64,000 nucleotides of DNA, from the NCBI GenBank assembly GCA_029747015.1, contig JAKOGI010000357.1, forward strand, positions 534,501 through 598,500. The letters are read 5' to 3'. How positions within the stretch are numbered: position 1 is the stretch's first letter; every line of letters starts with the position of its first letter. Shown piece by piece: positions 10,741-22,005 of this stretch. This DNA comes from Carnegiea gigantea. Lineage: Eukaryota > Streptophyta > Magnoliopsida > Caryophyllales > Cactaceae. The translations under genes and the position numbers were made by a program. Under the pieces are notes generated by a model. It ran no database searches, had not been told where the DNA came from, and saw nothing but the letters and a program-made list of their open reading frames with translations.

Positions 10741-12546
10741 CCTTTCTGATTGCTCTGTGCTGCTCCTCTTCCCTTTTTCTATTTTTGCGCCTATGTTGAG
10801 GGCAATGTGTGATTCAAGCATGGGGGACTAAGTCATTATATTTGGCATCTGATGCCTATTTTCTGTTTGGTGTGTTTGTGCTTTGTATATGTTTTTAGTT
10901 GTAGTTTTTGGTTTTCGGTTTTAGTTTTGTTTAGCAGTGCATTTAGTTTTCTTTTCATTATAGGTTACACTTCAACTTCTTTCTTTTATTAGTTTCTTAG
11001 CATGTTAGTTTGCATTGTTTGTAGCGGCTTGAAAGGAAAAAAATGACAAAAAAAATGATAAATAATGAAAAAAAATCCTCCGATGATGATCTTTTTAGAC
11101 TTGGTAGATTTCTATGGTTTAGTCTGATCCTTTGATTCGCCCGAATTAAGCATAAAATGTATGCAAATGAGTTTTTGAAATGAATTCCATGTTTTGACCA
11201 CGTGTTGAAGGCGAGTAGATTTGCCCCATTAGTCTTTATATAAGTTTTGTCATGTGTTTACTAGTGAGCTAGTTTTGACCTTGGTAGATGTCTCGTGAGA
11301 TTTCGAGCTTTTAGAGGCTATTCATCAATTTAGTCTCATATTTTCTTTCATGTGTGACTCTTCCTTGACATCATTTCTCTAGAACTTGCTTTGATTCTCA
11401 TTCAAGATTACATTTTGTATATGCGTTTAGATAATATGATTGAAGCAATTTTTCTTTGATTTGTTGAAAACCCATAACCAAGTAGCCAGCTTTGTTGTGT
11501 ATTGTATCCCTTGCTAGCCCTTTGAGCCTATATCCGTTTTTCTTGATTTAAATCTCCTATTATAGCCCATGGCCAAATACTTGTCTTACCCTTAAGCCAA
11601 GGCTAGATGAGTGTTTCATTCTTATGCATCATAGGGCACTAGTAAGGTGGATTGTTATCTTTTAGTGAATTTTGGATGTTTGGTGCAGGATGTGAGATTT
11701 TGATAAATCCCTTATTTTATTGTACAAAGTATGGAGAAGAGCTGAAATTTAAAGTTTTTATGGATCTTCTCTTGGCTATCCCTTTAGGGGGGGAAAAAGA
11801 AAGAAAGGATTGAAAAAACAAAACAAAAATGAAAAAAAAAGAAACAAAAAAGAGAAAAAAAATGAAGCGAAAAAAAAAAAGAATGAAAGAAAGTGTTAGC
11901 CTTGTTGGGATTGTAAGTTATTTGTGATTTTCGGCTCTTTCTCTCTTCAATTTGGGATTTATTTTGTTGATGGATTGTAATGATCCAAGAAGGATATAGT
12001 ATGATGCATTGGAATTGTTTAGCTCTTAATCTTTTGCTTCTAGCTCTTTATTTCTAAAATATTTGTTCCCTTCGTACCTTTATCCATAGCCCCGTTAAAT
12101 CCCTATGAAAGTCTTCATGATTATTTAGTGTGTTTGCATTGGCGGATTTAAGAATCTTATTAAACTTATGATAGATTTGAGTCTAAGGAATGAGAATTGA
12201 GAGAACCTTCATTATTATTAAACACATGAGTGATGAGAGCCACATACCTATAGTGAGGTTCTACCAGCCTTGCTAACTTTACTTGTTTCATAGGCTGGAA
12301 TGATTGTATTTGACAATTTGGATGAGATTGATTTAAGTTTGGAATTTGTGGTGTATCAAAAGGTTTTTGAAAATTTCATTCCTTAATATGTTTATTAATG
12401 ATTTTTACATCTTTTTGGGCTACCTTTTGATCAGCTTTGTCATTTGAATGTCACCTATGCCTATCCTGAGGTGGTTGTGTAAGTTTTTGGCTTTTTTTTT
12501 TAGCATATTGCTTGAGGACAAGTAACAGTTTCAGCATGGGGAAGTT
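10741..12546 (+). other. Element A 3' untranslated region with polypurine tract
   Basis: A long non-coding stretch. A PPT-like copy (GAGGGCAATGTG then AAGCATGGGGGAC, 10798-10830) lies about 1.7 kb before the true tract. Low-complexity A/G-rich DNA fills about 11030-11085 and 11790-11890. The functional tract is at 12511-12546: TTGAGGACAAG, then CAGCATGGGGAAGTT just before the LTR start. No coding frame is visible. Confidence 0.6.
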
Positions 12547-13820
12547 TGATAAGTGCTTAATGTGTACATCACTTTAAGGCTATTTTGCTTCATTTTTAGG
12601 AGAATTATATGCTTAATATTATTATTTACACTCCTATTCTCAATTTATGCTTGGGTATAGTTGTTTGATGTGTTTTGCAGGGTTTTAAGTCTTTTTATCA
12701 AGCATTTGACCATAAACAGATGTACTTTGACCTTCCTCATGGACACCCATGAGTTGCTATGCCCATGGAGCAATAAAAGAGCAGAAATTCGGTTCCAGCA
12801 CAGACCACAATCGGACCGGGATGCCTGCTACGGACCATGGTGAGCCTGTAACTGCTGCCTCTTCATCTTCCTTCGGCTGTGTGGTTGAAATCAAGCGAGC
12901 TCTCCTATAAATAGCCTCATTTTGTAGTAGTAGAAAGGATCCCTTGAGAAATCCTATAGCAATACAAAAGCTTAAATTAGTGTTTTAGTTTTCTTTCTTT
13001 CTCAAATTTTGTTGCTTCTTGTTTGATTTTTAGTTTGGTGAGAAATCATAAGTGTATGCATTTGGTTCTAGAGGCAGTTCAAAGCCCTTGGTTGAAGGCC
13101 ATCTTAGTCAAGCCCTTCTCTCAGATTTCGCCAGATTGCTAGTTAGGTTTGTTTATTTCTTAATCATGTCTGATCAGTTTTCTTTTTGTTTAGGGATTTA
13201 GTAGTCTACGTAAGTATTATTGGATCATGTTTTAATTTAAAGAATTGTGCTTATTTTCATGATTGGTTGATCTCATTCTTGACAGTTTGTGAGTAGATTT
13301 TTGGCCAAAATTTGCTTGCTTGCTTGAAATAAAGAAATGAAAAACTGAAAGGTGACATTTGATTGTTGGACTGCTTGATTAGACTTAGCGTTAAGTCGTC
13401 TCAAAAAAGAGATTTGCATGTTAGGAGGACTAGAAAGTAATCGAATATATTAAACTTTGATTAACATAAATTATTTTAAAAGAATAACTTTTGCTTAGTT
13501 TAGGGAATTTGATTGATTTCAAAAGAATAGATCAAATTTCTGGATAGATTGCAATTCCTCAAGACTAACCGATTAGGGAAAAGCACATGTTATTCATTTT
13601 GATCCAATACTCTTTCATGACTATGAAAATTTCTAGACATATTTTCTCTTTGATTGATTCAGAATAGTGAATTAGAAGTTGTTAAATCAAACCGCTTTGA
13701 ATTAAAATTTTACCTAACATATTCTGATGGATAAGACTCAATAAGTTTTATTAGTCCCTGAGGAACGATTCTTTATCTATATTACGGCTACCCATGAGCT
13801 TGTGGTGTTAGTCTCAATTA
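12547..13820 (+). repeat. Element A 3' LTR
   Basis: Second copy of the LTR. TATAAATA is at 12905-12912 and the end is GTCTCAATTA. It is followed by GTAGC, the right half of the imperfect target-site duplication, and then 30 bp of B1 before element C. Confidence 0.85.
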
Positions 13821-13850
13821 GTAGCTTATCCTAAGGTTCCTCTAGCTTGT
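13821..13850 (-). other. 30-bp island of B1 between elements A and C
   Basis: GTAGCTTATCCTAAGGTTCC and the following TCTAGCTTGT match the B2 stretch at 27785-27815 (AGTATGCTAAGGTCCCCCTA). This shows that A and C inserted independently into the same gag-like part of B1, 30 bp apart. Confidence 0.75.
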
Positions 13851-14880
13851 TGAAGCGAATGTCATGCCTACACAAGTCCAAGAGAGCTCACAAATCCTTT
13901 ATAGTGCTCACAAGCTACAACAAAGGGGACTTGGTCCATGTACTATTTTGGAGCTTCAATTCCAACATCATCTTAAGCCTTTAGGATGTGTTGCTCTTCT
14001 ATTTTGGGAAGGTCAAGAGGCCTTCTAAAGGGTTTTATCCATCAAAATGAAGTTAAACTCACAGAAAGAATAAGAAAGTTCCATACAGTAAGGCGCTTTC
14101 CGCGAACAGTTTTGACCCGTTTTAAGCCGGTTTTGTGAGCTTGATTATTCAAGCTTAATATGGGTTTAAAATGCTGCAAACCCACCTTTTGGGAACCTTT
14201 TTATGTCAACTAAAAGGGCATAGAAAAGAGTACAAGGTTAAGTCAAGTCCTTGGGAGATAGGTCAAATGAAGTCATTTTCAGCAAGCTGCAGATTCTGAT
14301 CTAGACTGGACCACTTGGAGAGTTTAAGCTGTAACTTCCAAACGGTAGGTACAAATGCATTCCCACTTAAGCCATCTAAAAATAGACTTTCCAAGCATTC
14401 TAAAGATACCTGTTTGAGCTGATTTGGGTAAGTGGCAGAAGTTATAGCTATTGAAAGTTAGTTGTGCACTGAAAGTGATAGGACAGCATGTCACTATCAC
14501 CTTTTGTATTTGCTTTCCTTTTTGCTTTTTCCTTTCCTTTATAGACCTTTGCAAGGCCCTTTTCCCCCTTCCTTTAAGATTGTTAAAGGCTCTCATTATA
14601 TAAGGGAGGCCTTAGGTTGAAAAAACCAAATTTGAATGATATAACATTGTTAAAAGCTTTCTCTCTCAAAAATCTTGGGTTCCCTTTATCCTTTTACAAA
14701 GGTGGTGAGTCCTGAGTGGTTCTTTTAGAGGATTGTAGGTGGCCTAGCCTAAGCAATTCTTGGTGGATCCTTAGTCTTGGTGGGTGTCTTAGCCTTTAAA
14801 CTAAGTCATATCTTGTACACAAGGGAAATTTACAGCTAAACTCAAGCAAGCTATATCCAGCACATCTAGTTCATCCTTCA
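13851..14880 (+). repeat. Element C 5' LTR
   Basis: Begins TGAAGCGAATGTCATGCC and ends CATCCTTCA, then TT and the primer site. A TATA-like ATTATATAAG lies at 14595-14604; the 3' LTR has ATTATCTAAG there, so only this copy keeps the promoter word. Ends are TG...CA. Confidence 0.85.
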
Positions 14881-14882
14881 TT

Positions 14883-14894
14883 TGGTATCAGAGC
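14883..14894 (+). promoter_or_regulatory. Element C primer-binding site (tRNA-Met type)
   Basis: TGGTATCAGAGC is the complement of the 3' end of plant initiator tRNA-Met, two bases after the LTR. Elements D, F and G use the same core. Confidence 0.9.
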
Positions 14895-15351
14895 TAATCC
14901 AGGGTGGTGTTCTTGAGTTTATACCACATTTCCTTGCTTCGATTTCATCCTTGTTAAGTTTTTTCTTTCACCCTTGTTATCAAAATCATGGTGAATCTAC
15001 ACCTCTCTCCAGCTTTATTAATCCCACTTTTCCCTTCTCAAATTAACCATGACCAAACACTTTCTTAGGCCCACAAACCCTTAACCTACATTTGATTACC
15101 CCACAAAAATCCCTCTTTTACTCCTCAAAGAACCCCTCAAAATAGCCCAAATACAAACCCCAACAAAAACCCCTCAATAAGCTTCCAACCACAAAACCGT
15201 GCAAATCCAGGCAGCACTTTGGCACGGCCACCCCATGCCCCTAGTCCCCAGTGCTAGAAACAAGGCACGACCATCTCATGCCCCTAAGCATAACCGTGCC
15301 CCTTTCTTTTCAAGTCGTTAACCTCTTTCTTTCTCCTTTGTAATTCCAACC
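14895..15351 (+). promoter_or_regulatory. Element C leader with GCACGG-type dyads
   Basis: Untranslated leader between primer site and the probable gag start (ATG at 15352). At 15231-15305 it has GGCACGGCCACCCCATGCCC, then AAGGCACGACCATC and AACCGTGCCCC. These resemble the dyad words repeated in the leader of element D (GCACGGTGCCCCCGTGCC, AAGCACGACCGTGCC). The changes between them are largely C-to-T and G-to-A. See the finding on shared leader motifs. Confidence 0.5.
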
Positions 15352-16354
15352 ATGTCTAATGAAGAAAACCCCTCCACAGACTCTCCCCAACCAGCAAGGG
15401 TGCCAAGAGGTATGAGCTTGGAACAAGCTCATATCATGAGGCAAGATAATGCCATTTTAGCTGTATAACAAAGTGTAAAAGCAAATTAGTAGGCAACTTG
15501 AGCAAATGACCCACCCAATTCATAGCCCTCTAAGGAGGCCAAAGAGCTCAAGAGCCAAGTGATTATGGAGATGAACATGGCTTCTCTAGTGACTCAAGTA
15601 TGGGAAGCAATACATCAAAGTAGAACCCCCAGAGTTCAATGGCAACTTAAACCCCGATGAGTACCTTGAATGAGCTCAAGCCTTAGACTGAATCTTTGAG
15701 GCTAAGGGCTATGATGATGAGAAAAGTTTCAAGATTGTTAGCCTTCTACTCATAAGGTATGCTTCCTTGTGGTTTAAAAATGTCAAGAAGCAACGGGCTA
15801 GAGATAGCAAGAGGAAGATTAACTCATGGAAGAAACTTAAAACTCTCATAAACACGAGGTCCACTCCCAAGAGCTACAAGCAAGACATCTATAACTGACT
15901 CTTCTAACTCAAACAAAACAACATGAGTGTGGGTGAGTACACAAGGGAGTTTGAGCAACTTCTCTTAAGGCAAGGTATACATGAACCCTAGGAGCAAATT
16001 GTGGCTCGATTTCTCAATACGCTAAACCCCCTCATTGCTAGAAAGGTGGAACTCCAAACTTATTTTAACTTGGATGATGTTTTCAAGCTAGCTCTCAAGG
16101 TTGAAAAATGAAGAAAGGAAAAAAGGGTTTTTACTAGGCCATTCCCTAAGGATCAAATGAGTTCAAAACCCACTTTCAAACCCTTCTCTCATCCTAAACC
16201 CGAGAGCACCTCACGGGTTAACAAGGGAAAAGTTGTGGCTCTTCCATCCCTAAAGGAATTGCCGAAGAAGCTTGAGGGGAAGAAGTGCTTTAAGTGTCAG
16301 GGTTGTGATCATTTCCAATATGATTGCCCAAACCAAAGGGTCATGACCATGTAA
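15352..16354 (+). pseudogene. gag: Element C gag
   Basis: Starts MSNEENPSTD, then a gag capsid-like region readable with several stops: SFKIVSLLLIRYASLWF (15730-15780), INSWKKLK (15820-15843) and MSVGEYTREFEQLLLRQG (15924-15975). It closes with the knuckle C-F-K-C-Q-G-C-D-H-F-Q-Y-D-C at 16287-16328, which fits CX2CX4HX4C. The protein would package the element RNA. Stops at 15467, 15490 and other places inactivate it. The knuckle and its surroundings resemble those of element D, which suggests D and C are related. Confidence 0.75.
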
Positions 16355-16378
16355 GAAGTAGAAGAAGTTAATGCTTTA

Positions 16379-17503
16379 TTGATGGAGGCTCAAGAGGAAA
16401 CTCATGGAGTGGGATCAGATGACATGGAGGAAAAGGCCTTACTTGATGCCAATGAAGGTGAACTACTTCTCTTAAGGAGGTTATTACATACCCAAGACAC
16501 TCCTTATGACAAGGCTCAAAGGAAAATGATCTTTCACTCTCGGTGTACCATCCAAGATAAGGTGTGCAATTTGATCATCGACGAAGGGAGTTGCACCAAC
16601 ATGGCCTTCATTATTCTTATTGAGAAGCTTAGCATTCCAACTGTACCTTACTCCAGGCCTTATTCTTTGAAGTGGCTCAATGATGGCGGCGACATTAAGG
16701 TAATCAAACAAGCTCTTATCTTCTTTTCAATTGGAAAGAAGTATAGAGATAATGTCCTTTGTGATGTGGTGCCTATGAGTGCTTGTCATATTTCTTTGGG
16801 TCGACCTTGGCAATTTGATAGGCATGTTATGCATGATGGTTTCAAGAACACATATTCTTTGATTATTGACAAGGAAAAGATTGTTCTAAACCCATTACCT
16901 TATAACCAAGTCCACAAAATTAAGCCCGGGGTGGGAAGTGAGAAAAAGAGAGACCTTCTCATGTCGGGCGAAACACAAGTTGAGAGACCTTTAAGCAAGG
17001 GTAAGCAAGTTTTAGCCTTACTCATGCTTGAAAGCACCAAAAGTGAGGAAGTGACTCCCTTGTACCCTATGATCCATGCCCTTATTTCGCAATATCAAGA
17101 TATCTTTCCACAAGATTTACCCCCCAGCCTCCCACCAATCCGAGGCATTGAGCACCAAATTGACCTCATTCCCGGTGCCCTATTTCCTAACGAAGCGGCC
17201 TATAGATGTAACCCTCAAGAGGCCAAAGAGCTTCAAAGACAAGTTGATGAATTGTTGGATAGAGGTTATGTAAGAGAGAGCATGAGTCCTTGCTCGGTCC
17301 CTACTTTGTTAGTGCTCAAGAAGGATGGTTCATACCACATGTGTGTGGATCGTAGAGCTATAAACAACGTTACTATCAAGTATAGGTATCCCATACACAG
17401 GCTTGATGACATGCTTGATGAGCTCCATGGCTCCTCTTTCTTCTCCAAAATTGATTTAGGGAGTGGATATCACCAAATCCACATGAGGGAAGGTGATGAA
17501 TAG
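16379..17503 (+). pseudogene. pol: Element C protease and N-terminal reverse transcriptase
   Basis: Protease: IIDEGSCTNMA at about residues 66-76 corresponds to the usual D-[SG]-G active site with one residue changed, followed by CHISLGRPWQFD. RT fingers and palm: PSLPPIRGIEHQIDLIPG, GYVRESMSPCSVPTLLV, KKDGSYHMCVDRRAIN, YPIHRLDDMLDEL and FSKIDLGSGYHQI, in standard Gypsy order. The frame is the same as the upstream gag piece, broken by stops at 16353 and 17502. These domains would process the polyprotein and copy the RNA. Confidence 0.85.
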
Positions 17504-18030
17504 AAAACAACATTCAAGATAAAGGGAGGACTTTATGAGTGGTTGGTGATGCCTTTCGGCCACTCTAATGCTCCTCGTACATTTATGAGATTGATGAATG
17601 AAGTCTTGAGGCCTTTCCTTGGGAGATCTGTGGTGGTCTATTTTGATGGTATCCTAGTTTATTCAAATAGTCAAGAAGATTAGCTACATCACTTGGAAGA
17701 AGTATTCAAGGTTCTAAGAGCTCAAAGGCTCTTTGGTAAGTTAGAGAAGTATGAGTTCTTTTTACCCCAAGTCACCTTTTTGGGGTATGTTATTTCTAAG
17801 GATGGAATCTCCATGGACCAAGGCAAAGTGCAAGCTATCAAGTCATGGCCAACTCCTACCACCATCACTGAAGTTAGGAGTTTCTATGGCTTGGCATCTT
17901 TTTTTAAGAGATTCATCAAGGGATTTAGCACCTTCACGGCTCCCATCACCAAGTGCATGAAGAGGGTTCATTTGAGTGGACCAAGGCCGACCATGATGCC
18001 TTTGAGAAACTCAAATCCAAGCTAAGTGAG
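17504..18030 (+). pseudogene. pol: Element C reverse transcriptase, C-terminal half
   Basis: Continues in the same frame after the stop. [19 protein letters not shown] gives the palm, then the catalytic box reads Y-F-D-G-I-L-V-Y-S (17639-17665) in place of the usual Y-x-D-D. The second catalytic Asp is Gly, so RT would be inactive even without the stops. The thumb follows: [38 protein letters not shown]. Confidence 0.85.
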
Positions 18031-18531
18031 GCCCTAATGCTAGCCCTTCCCAACTTTGATAAACTCTTTGAGGTTGACTATGATGTAAGTGGAGTGGGTA
18101 TAGGGGCTGTTCTTATGGAAGATCAATGCCCCATTGCCTACTTCAGTGAGAAGCTTAATGGTTCAAGGAAGAACTACTCAGCATATGATAAGGAGTTCAA
18201 TGCATTGATGAGAGCTCTTAATCATTGGCCTCATTACTTAAGGTCGAGATAATTTGTCCTTTATTCGGACCATGAGGCCTTAAAGTACTTGAATGGCCAA
18301 CATAAGCTCAATCCAAGACATGCTAAATGGGTTGAGTTCTTACAAAGCTTCTTCTTTCTGGCCAAACATAAGAAGGGGAGTACTAATATTGTGGTGGATG
18401 CACTGTCAAGGCGGCATTCTCTCTTGGCAGTGATGGAAGCAAGGGTTCCAGGCTTCCAATTCATCCATAAGCTCTATCAAGAAGATAAGGATTTCAAGCA
18501 CTATCTCCATGAGCAAGAAGGCCACAAGTAA
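17953..18531 (+). pseudogene. pol: Element C RNase H
   Basis: In a +1-shifted frame: [20 protein letters not shown] (the first Asp is catalytic), [20 protein letters not shown] (Glu of the second acidic site), then after a stop at 18250 [20 protein letters not shown] and [10 protein letters not shown]. All the usual RNase H acidic positions are recognisable. The enzyme would remove RNA template and leave the polypurine primer. Confidence 0.85.
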
Positions 18532-18539
18532 AGCCCCTA

Positions 18540-19690
18540 CACTCACCAAGAGGGCTTCTTATTCAAAGGCAGCAAGTTATGTATTCCAAAGGGTCCAATC
18601 TAAAAGCATCTTATCAAAGAGGTTCATGGGGGAGGTCTAGCCAGTCATTTTGAGATCAACAAGACCATTGATATGCTCAGAGAACATTTCTATTGGCTAA
18701 GCATGGGTGGTGAAGTTCATGAGGTGATTTCCAAGTGTTTAATTATCAAAAGGCCAAAAGCTAATTCCACCAAGGGTTATACACTCCATTGCCCATTCCT
18801 AACGGTCTATGGGAGGATGTGAGCATGGATTTCATAGTTGCTCTCCCTAGGACATAACGGGGCAAAGATGCAATTATGGTGGTGGTGAACCGATTCTCAA
18901 AGATGGCTTATTTCATTCCTTATGAGAAGACCGATGATGCATCTCACATAGCCCATCTCTACTTCAAAGAATTTTTTAAGCTACATGGTATTCCTAAGAG
19001 CATTGTGTCCGATTGAGATACAAAGTTTCTTAGTCATTTTTGGAGATGTTTGTAGAGGCTCCTTGGTACTAAGCTCTTGTATAGTACCTCACACCATCCT
19101 TAAACCGATGGCTAAGCTGAGGTAACCAACAAGACCCTTGTTACTTTGCTTCAGAGCCTGATAAGTAAGAGAATCAAGAAGTGGGATCTCAAGCTTCCCC
19201 ACGCTGAGTTTGCATACGACTAAACTTCTAACTTTGCTACTGGCCACTCACCCTGTGAGTCTTGTTATGGAATCAACCCTCTAACGCCCTTAAAACTCAT
19301 ACCACTTCCACTTGAGTCTAGAGTGAGCTATGAGGCCGAGGAGAGGGCCAAGGAGATGAAGAAGCTCCACTAATAAATTCAGGCCAAGATTAAGAAGATA
19401 AATGAGACGTATAAAGCTAGAGCCAACAAGCACCGCAAACCCATTACCTTTAAGCCCGAGGATTTGGTGTGGATACACTTGAGAAAGGAGAGGTTTCCCT
19501 CTAGGAGAAAGAACAAACTCATGCCAAGCAGTGATGGTCCGTTTAAGGTCCTTGAAAGGATAAATGATAATGCTTACAAGTTAGAGCTACACGGGGACAT
19601 GGCTGTATCTCTACATTCAATGTGAGTGATCTCACACCCTGTCTTGAGGATGAAGAAGATGGTGATAATTTGAGGGAAAATCATATTCAA
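18540..19690 (+). pseudogene. pol: Element C integrase
   Basis: Readable pieces: HLIKEVHGGGLASHFEINKT and HFYWLSMGGEVH (HHCC zinc-binding N-terminal region), [20 protein letters not shown] (catalytic core, 18901-18960), DGXAEVTNK-like text near 19107-19130, and the C-terminal run with [19 protein letters not shown] (19497-19553). Many stops. The C-terminal [13 protein letters not shown] resembles the ends of Reina-type chromovirus polyproteins. Confidence 0.75.
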
Positions 19691-19701
19691 TAAGGGGAGG
19701 A
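19688..19701 (+). promoter_or_regulatory. Element C polypurine tract
   Basis: CAATAAGGGGAGGA directly before the LTR start TGAAGTGAATG; primer for plus-strand DNA synthesis. Confidence 0.8.
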
Positions 19702-20732
19702 TGAAGTGAATGTCATGCCTACACAAGTCCAAGAGAGCTCACAAATCCTTCTTAGTGCTCACAAGCTACAACAAAGGGAACTTGATCCATGTACTGTTTT
19801 GGAGCTTCAATTCCAACCGCATCCTAAGCCTTTAGGATGTGTTACTCTCCTATTTGGGAAGGTCAAGAGGGCTTCTAAAGGGTTTTATCCATCAAAATGA
19901 AGTTAGACTCATGAAAAGAATCAGAAAGTTCCAAACAGCAAGGCATTTTCCACGCACAGTTTTGACCCAGTTTTAACTTGGTCTTGTGAGCTTGATTATT
20001 CAAGCTTAGTATGGGATTAAAATGCTGTAAACCCACCTTTTGGGAACCTTTTAATGTCATCTAAAAGGGCATAGAAAGAGTACTTGGTTAAGTCCTTGGG
20101 AGATAGGTCAAATGAAGTCATTTTAAGCAAGCTGCAGATTCCAATCTAGACTAGACCACTTGGAGCGTTTGAGCTTTAACTTCCAAACGGTAGCTCTAAA
20201 TGCCTTCCTGTTTTAGCCATCTAACAATAGACGTTCCAAGCTTTCCGAAAACACCTGTTTGAGCTTATTTGGGTAAGCATGGCAGAAGTTATAGCTGTTG
20301 GAAGTTGAAGGTTGTGCACTGAAAATGACAGGATAGCATATCGCTATCACCTTTTGTACTTGCTTTCCTTTTTGCTTTTCCCTTTACTTTATGGACGTTT
20401 GCAAGGCCCTTTTCCCCCTTCCTTTCATATTGTTAAAGGCTCTCATTATCTAAGGGAGGCCTTAGATTGTAAAAGCCAGATTTGAATGATATGACATAGC
20501 TAAAAGCTTTCTCTCTCAAAAATCTTGAGTTCTCTTTATCCTTTTACAAAGGTGGTGAGTCTTAAGTGGTTTCTTTAGAGGATTGTAGGGGGCCTAGCCT
20601 TTAAACAATTCTAGGTGGGTCTTTAGTCTTAGTGGGTGGTTTAGCCTTTAAACGAAGTCATATCTTATGCACAAGAAAAATTTATGACAAAACTTAAGCA
20701 AGCTACCTCCGGCCCATCTAGTTCATGCTTGA
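19702..20732 (+). repeat. Element C 3' LTR
   Basis: Matches 13851-14880 base for base over long runs. Starts TGAAGTGAATGTCATGCC and ends GCTTGA, where the 5' copy has CCTTCA, so the last CA has mutated. It is followed by CTTGT, the exact duplicate of the target site at 13846-13850. Confidence 0.85.
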
Positions 20733-21981
20733 CTTGTTCAAACTCATAAGTGGCCCAAGCTAATTTTTCAAAGAAATTTCATACCTCATCTTGAGTTTCA
20801 GACAATAACCCTAGTAAACCTCCAGGACACAAAGACTCGACATAACCTTTAGATTGAACATTCAAATCCATAACGATGAGCTTGCAAATTTCCCATTTTC
20901 AAAGTGTTGATTCGATTGAGCGTGATAATCATTAATTCTCAGTAAATAGCTCCAGAAAGGTTCATGCTCAAAATGTGGAAAATGAAAAACTAGCATCCTC
21001 GAAACTTTTTTTCCAATTTTAAGAATTTTCCCATTTTTTAGGATTTTCAATTTTTAAAATTTTTTCAAGGTTTTTCTAAAGGAAAAAAACTCTAAGACAC
21101 TAATTATAAGCAAATGATAGCAACTGAAATGAAGACAAGACACTTAAATAATTAAGTTAACAAAACAAAATAAACTAACAAAATAAAACTGTCTTACCAA
21201 TAGAAGAGAAAGACCAAAATGATTTAAATAACAAAAAGAAACCTAACACAAAAACCATAAACAAGCACAAACACAAAGCAGGAGCATCATTTTGTTTGTT
21301 TGGATTTTTTCCTTCTTTCAACTCCCAACAATAGAAAATATCAAAACCTAAAACTAAACAAAAACTAAAAATAAAATCAAATAGAAAATCAAACTTTTAA
21401 TTGAGAAAAATTTTAACAAAAAATTCAGCATAGCTATAGAGAACATGATTTATGTTTTTTTCAATTTTTTCTGTTCCAAAACAGTGCAGAAAAATCAAAC
21501 AAAAAAACACTTTTGGAAATGGCTAAAAATTCTAGAAGTGCCATTAAATTCCACAAAAATTCACCTAGACTCTAAAAATCCCTAAGAATCTACTAAAAAT
21601 ACCATAACAACAAATAAGCACTAGAACAACATCAAAAAAAGTCAAATAGAATCTAAAAATTCATAAAAACCTAAACTGATGATTTTTTTTTTTTTAAAAC
21701 CAATTTCAATTATGTCCCTACACTGTTCACAACCCCAAAATTTTTAGTTCTATTTGTTTTCCCAGCAGGAAATAAACCCTAAACTCCAAAATGAAAGTAA
21801 CTAAATAAAAATCAGAGTACAAACTCTAATAAAAAATTAAAAAACAAAAGATATCTAAACTAAACTACAACAACTAAAACTAAATAAACACATACTAACA
21901 ATTGAAAAGAAATAAAATAAATAGAAACAACTCAAATGACTAAACTGCAACTCGATTTGCAACATAATTTCACAAAATCCA
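20733..21981 (-). mobile_element. Element B1 internal region, proximal part
   Basis: Resumes the B1 sequence interrupted by A and C. It aligns with 27810-29030 of B2 (for example AACTCATAAGTGGCCCAAGC against AACTCATAAGTATCCCAAGC). In sense orientation it holds the start of the gag-like ORF (ATG near 20872 on the minus strand, as in B2) and a long AT-rich leader. No other coding frame is seen. Confidence 0.65.
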
Positions 21982-21999
21982 TACCCGACAATGGTTCCA
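21982..21999 (-). promoter_or_regulatory. Element B1 primer-binding site (tRNA-Asp type, decayed)
   Basis: On the minus strand this reads TGGAACCATTGTCGGGTA, matching 13 of 18 bases of TGGCGCCGTTGCCGGGGA. It sits six bases (AGTTTT) after the LTR end, the same spacer as in element A. Confidence 0.6.
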
Positions 22000-22005
22000 A
22001 AAACT

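Larger units (their letters stand above)
4716..13820 (+). mobile_element. Element A: Athila-like Ty3/Gypsy, pol mostly lost
   Basis: LTRs 4716-5997 and 12547-13820 both begin TGATAAGTGCTTAATGTGTA and end CTCAATTA. Flanks are GTAGG (4711-4715) and GTAGC (13821-13825), a 5-bp duplication with one mismatch. Joining the flanks gives a sequence collinear with the uninterrupted paralogue at 27770-27830 in B2, confirming the insertion. A tRNA-Asp type primer site follows the 5' LTR. Internally there is a gag domain, a zinc knuckle, a duplicated protease segment and an Athila ORF-1-like region. No RT or integrase is readable between protease (ends 8449) and that ORF (starts near 9460), so pol has been deleted. 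The LTRs differ by roughly a tenth over their first 400 bases by eye. Confidence 0.85.
13851..20732 (+). mobile_element. Element C: chromovirus-like Ty3/Gypsy, full length but decayed
   Basis: LTRs 13851-14880 and 19702-20732, with a perfect 5-bp duplication CTTGT (13846-13850 and 20733-20737). Order inside: Met-type primer site, leader, gag with CCHC, protease, RT, RNase H, integrase and a polypurine tract. The PR-RT-RH-IN order defines Ty3/Gypsy. The closing segment near 19480-19640 resembles chromovirus integrase C-termini, Reina-like by recalled pattern. Frames are broken by many stops and at least one shift, and the RT catalytic motif is altered. The LTRs differ at roughly 8% over their first 260 bases by eye. 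Confidence 0.88.
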
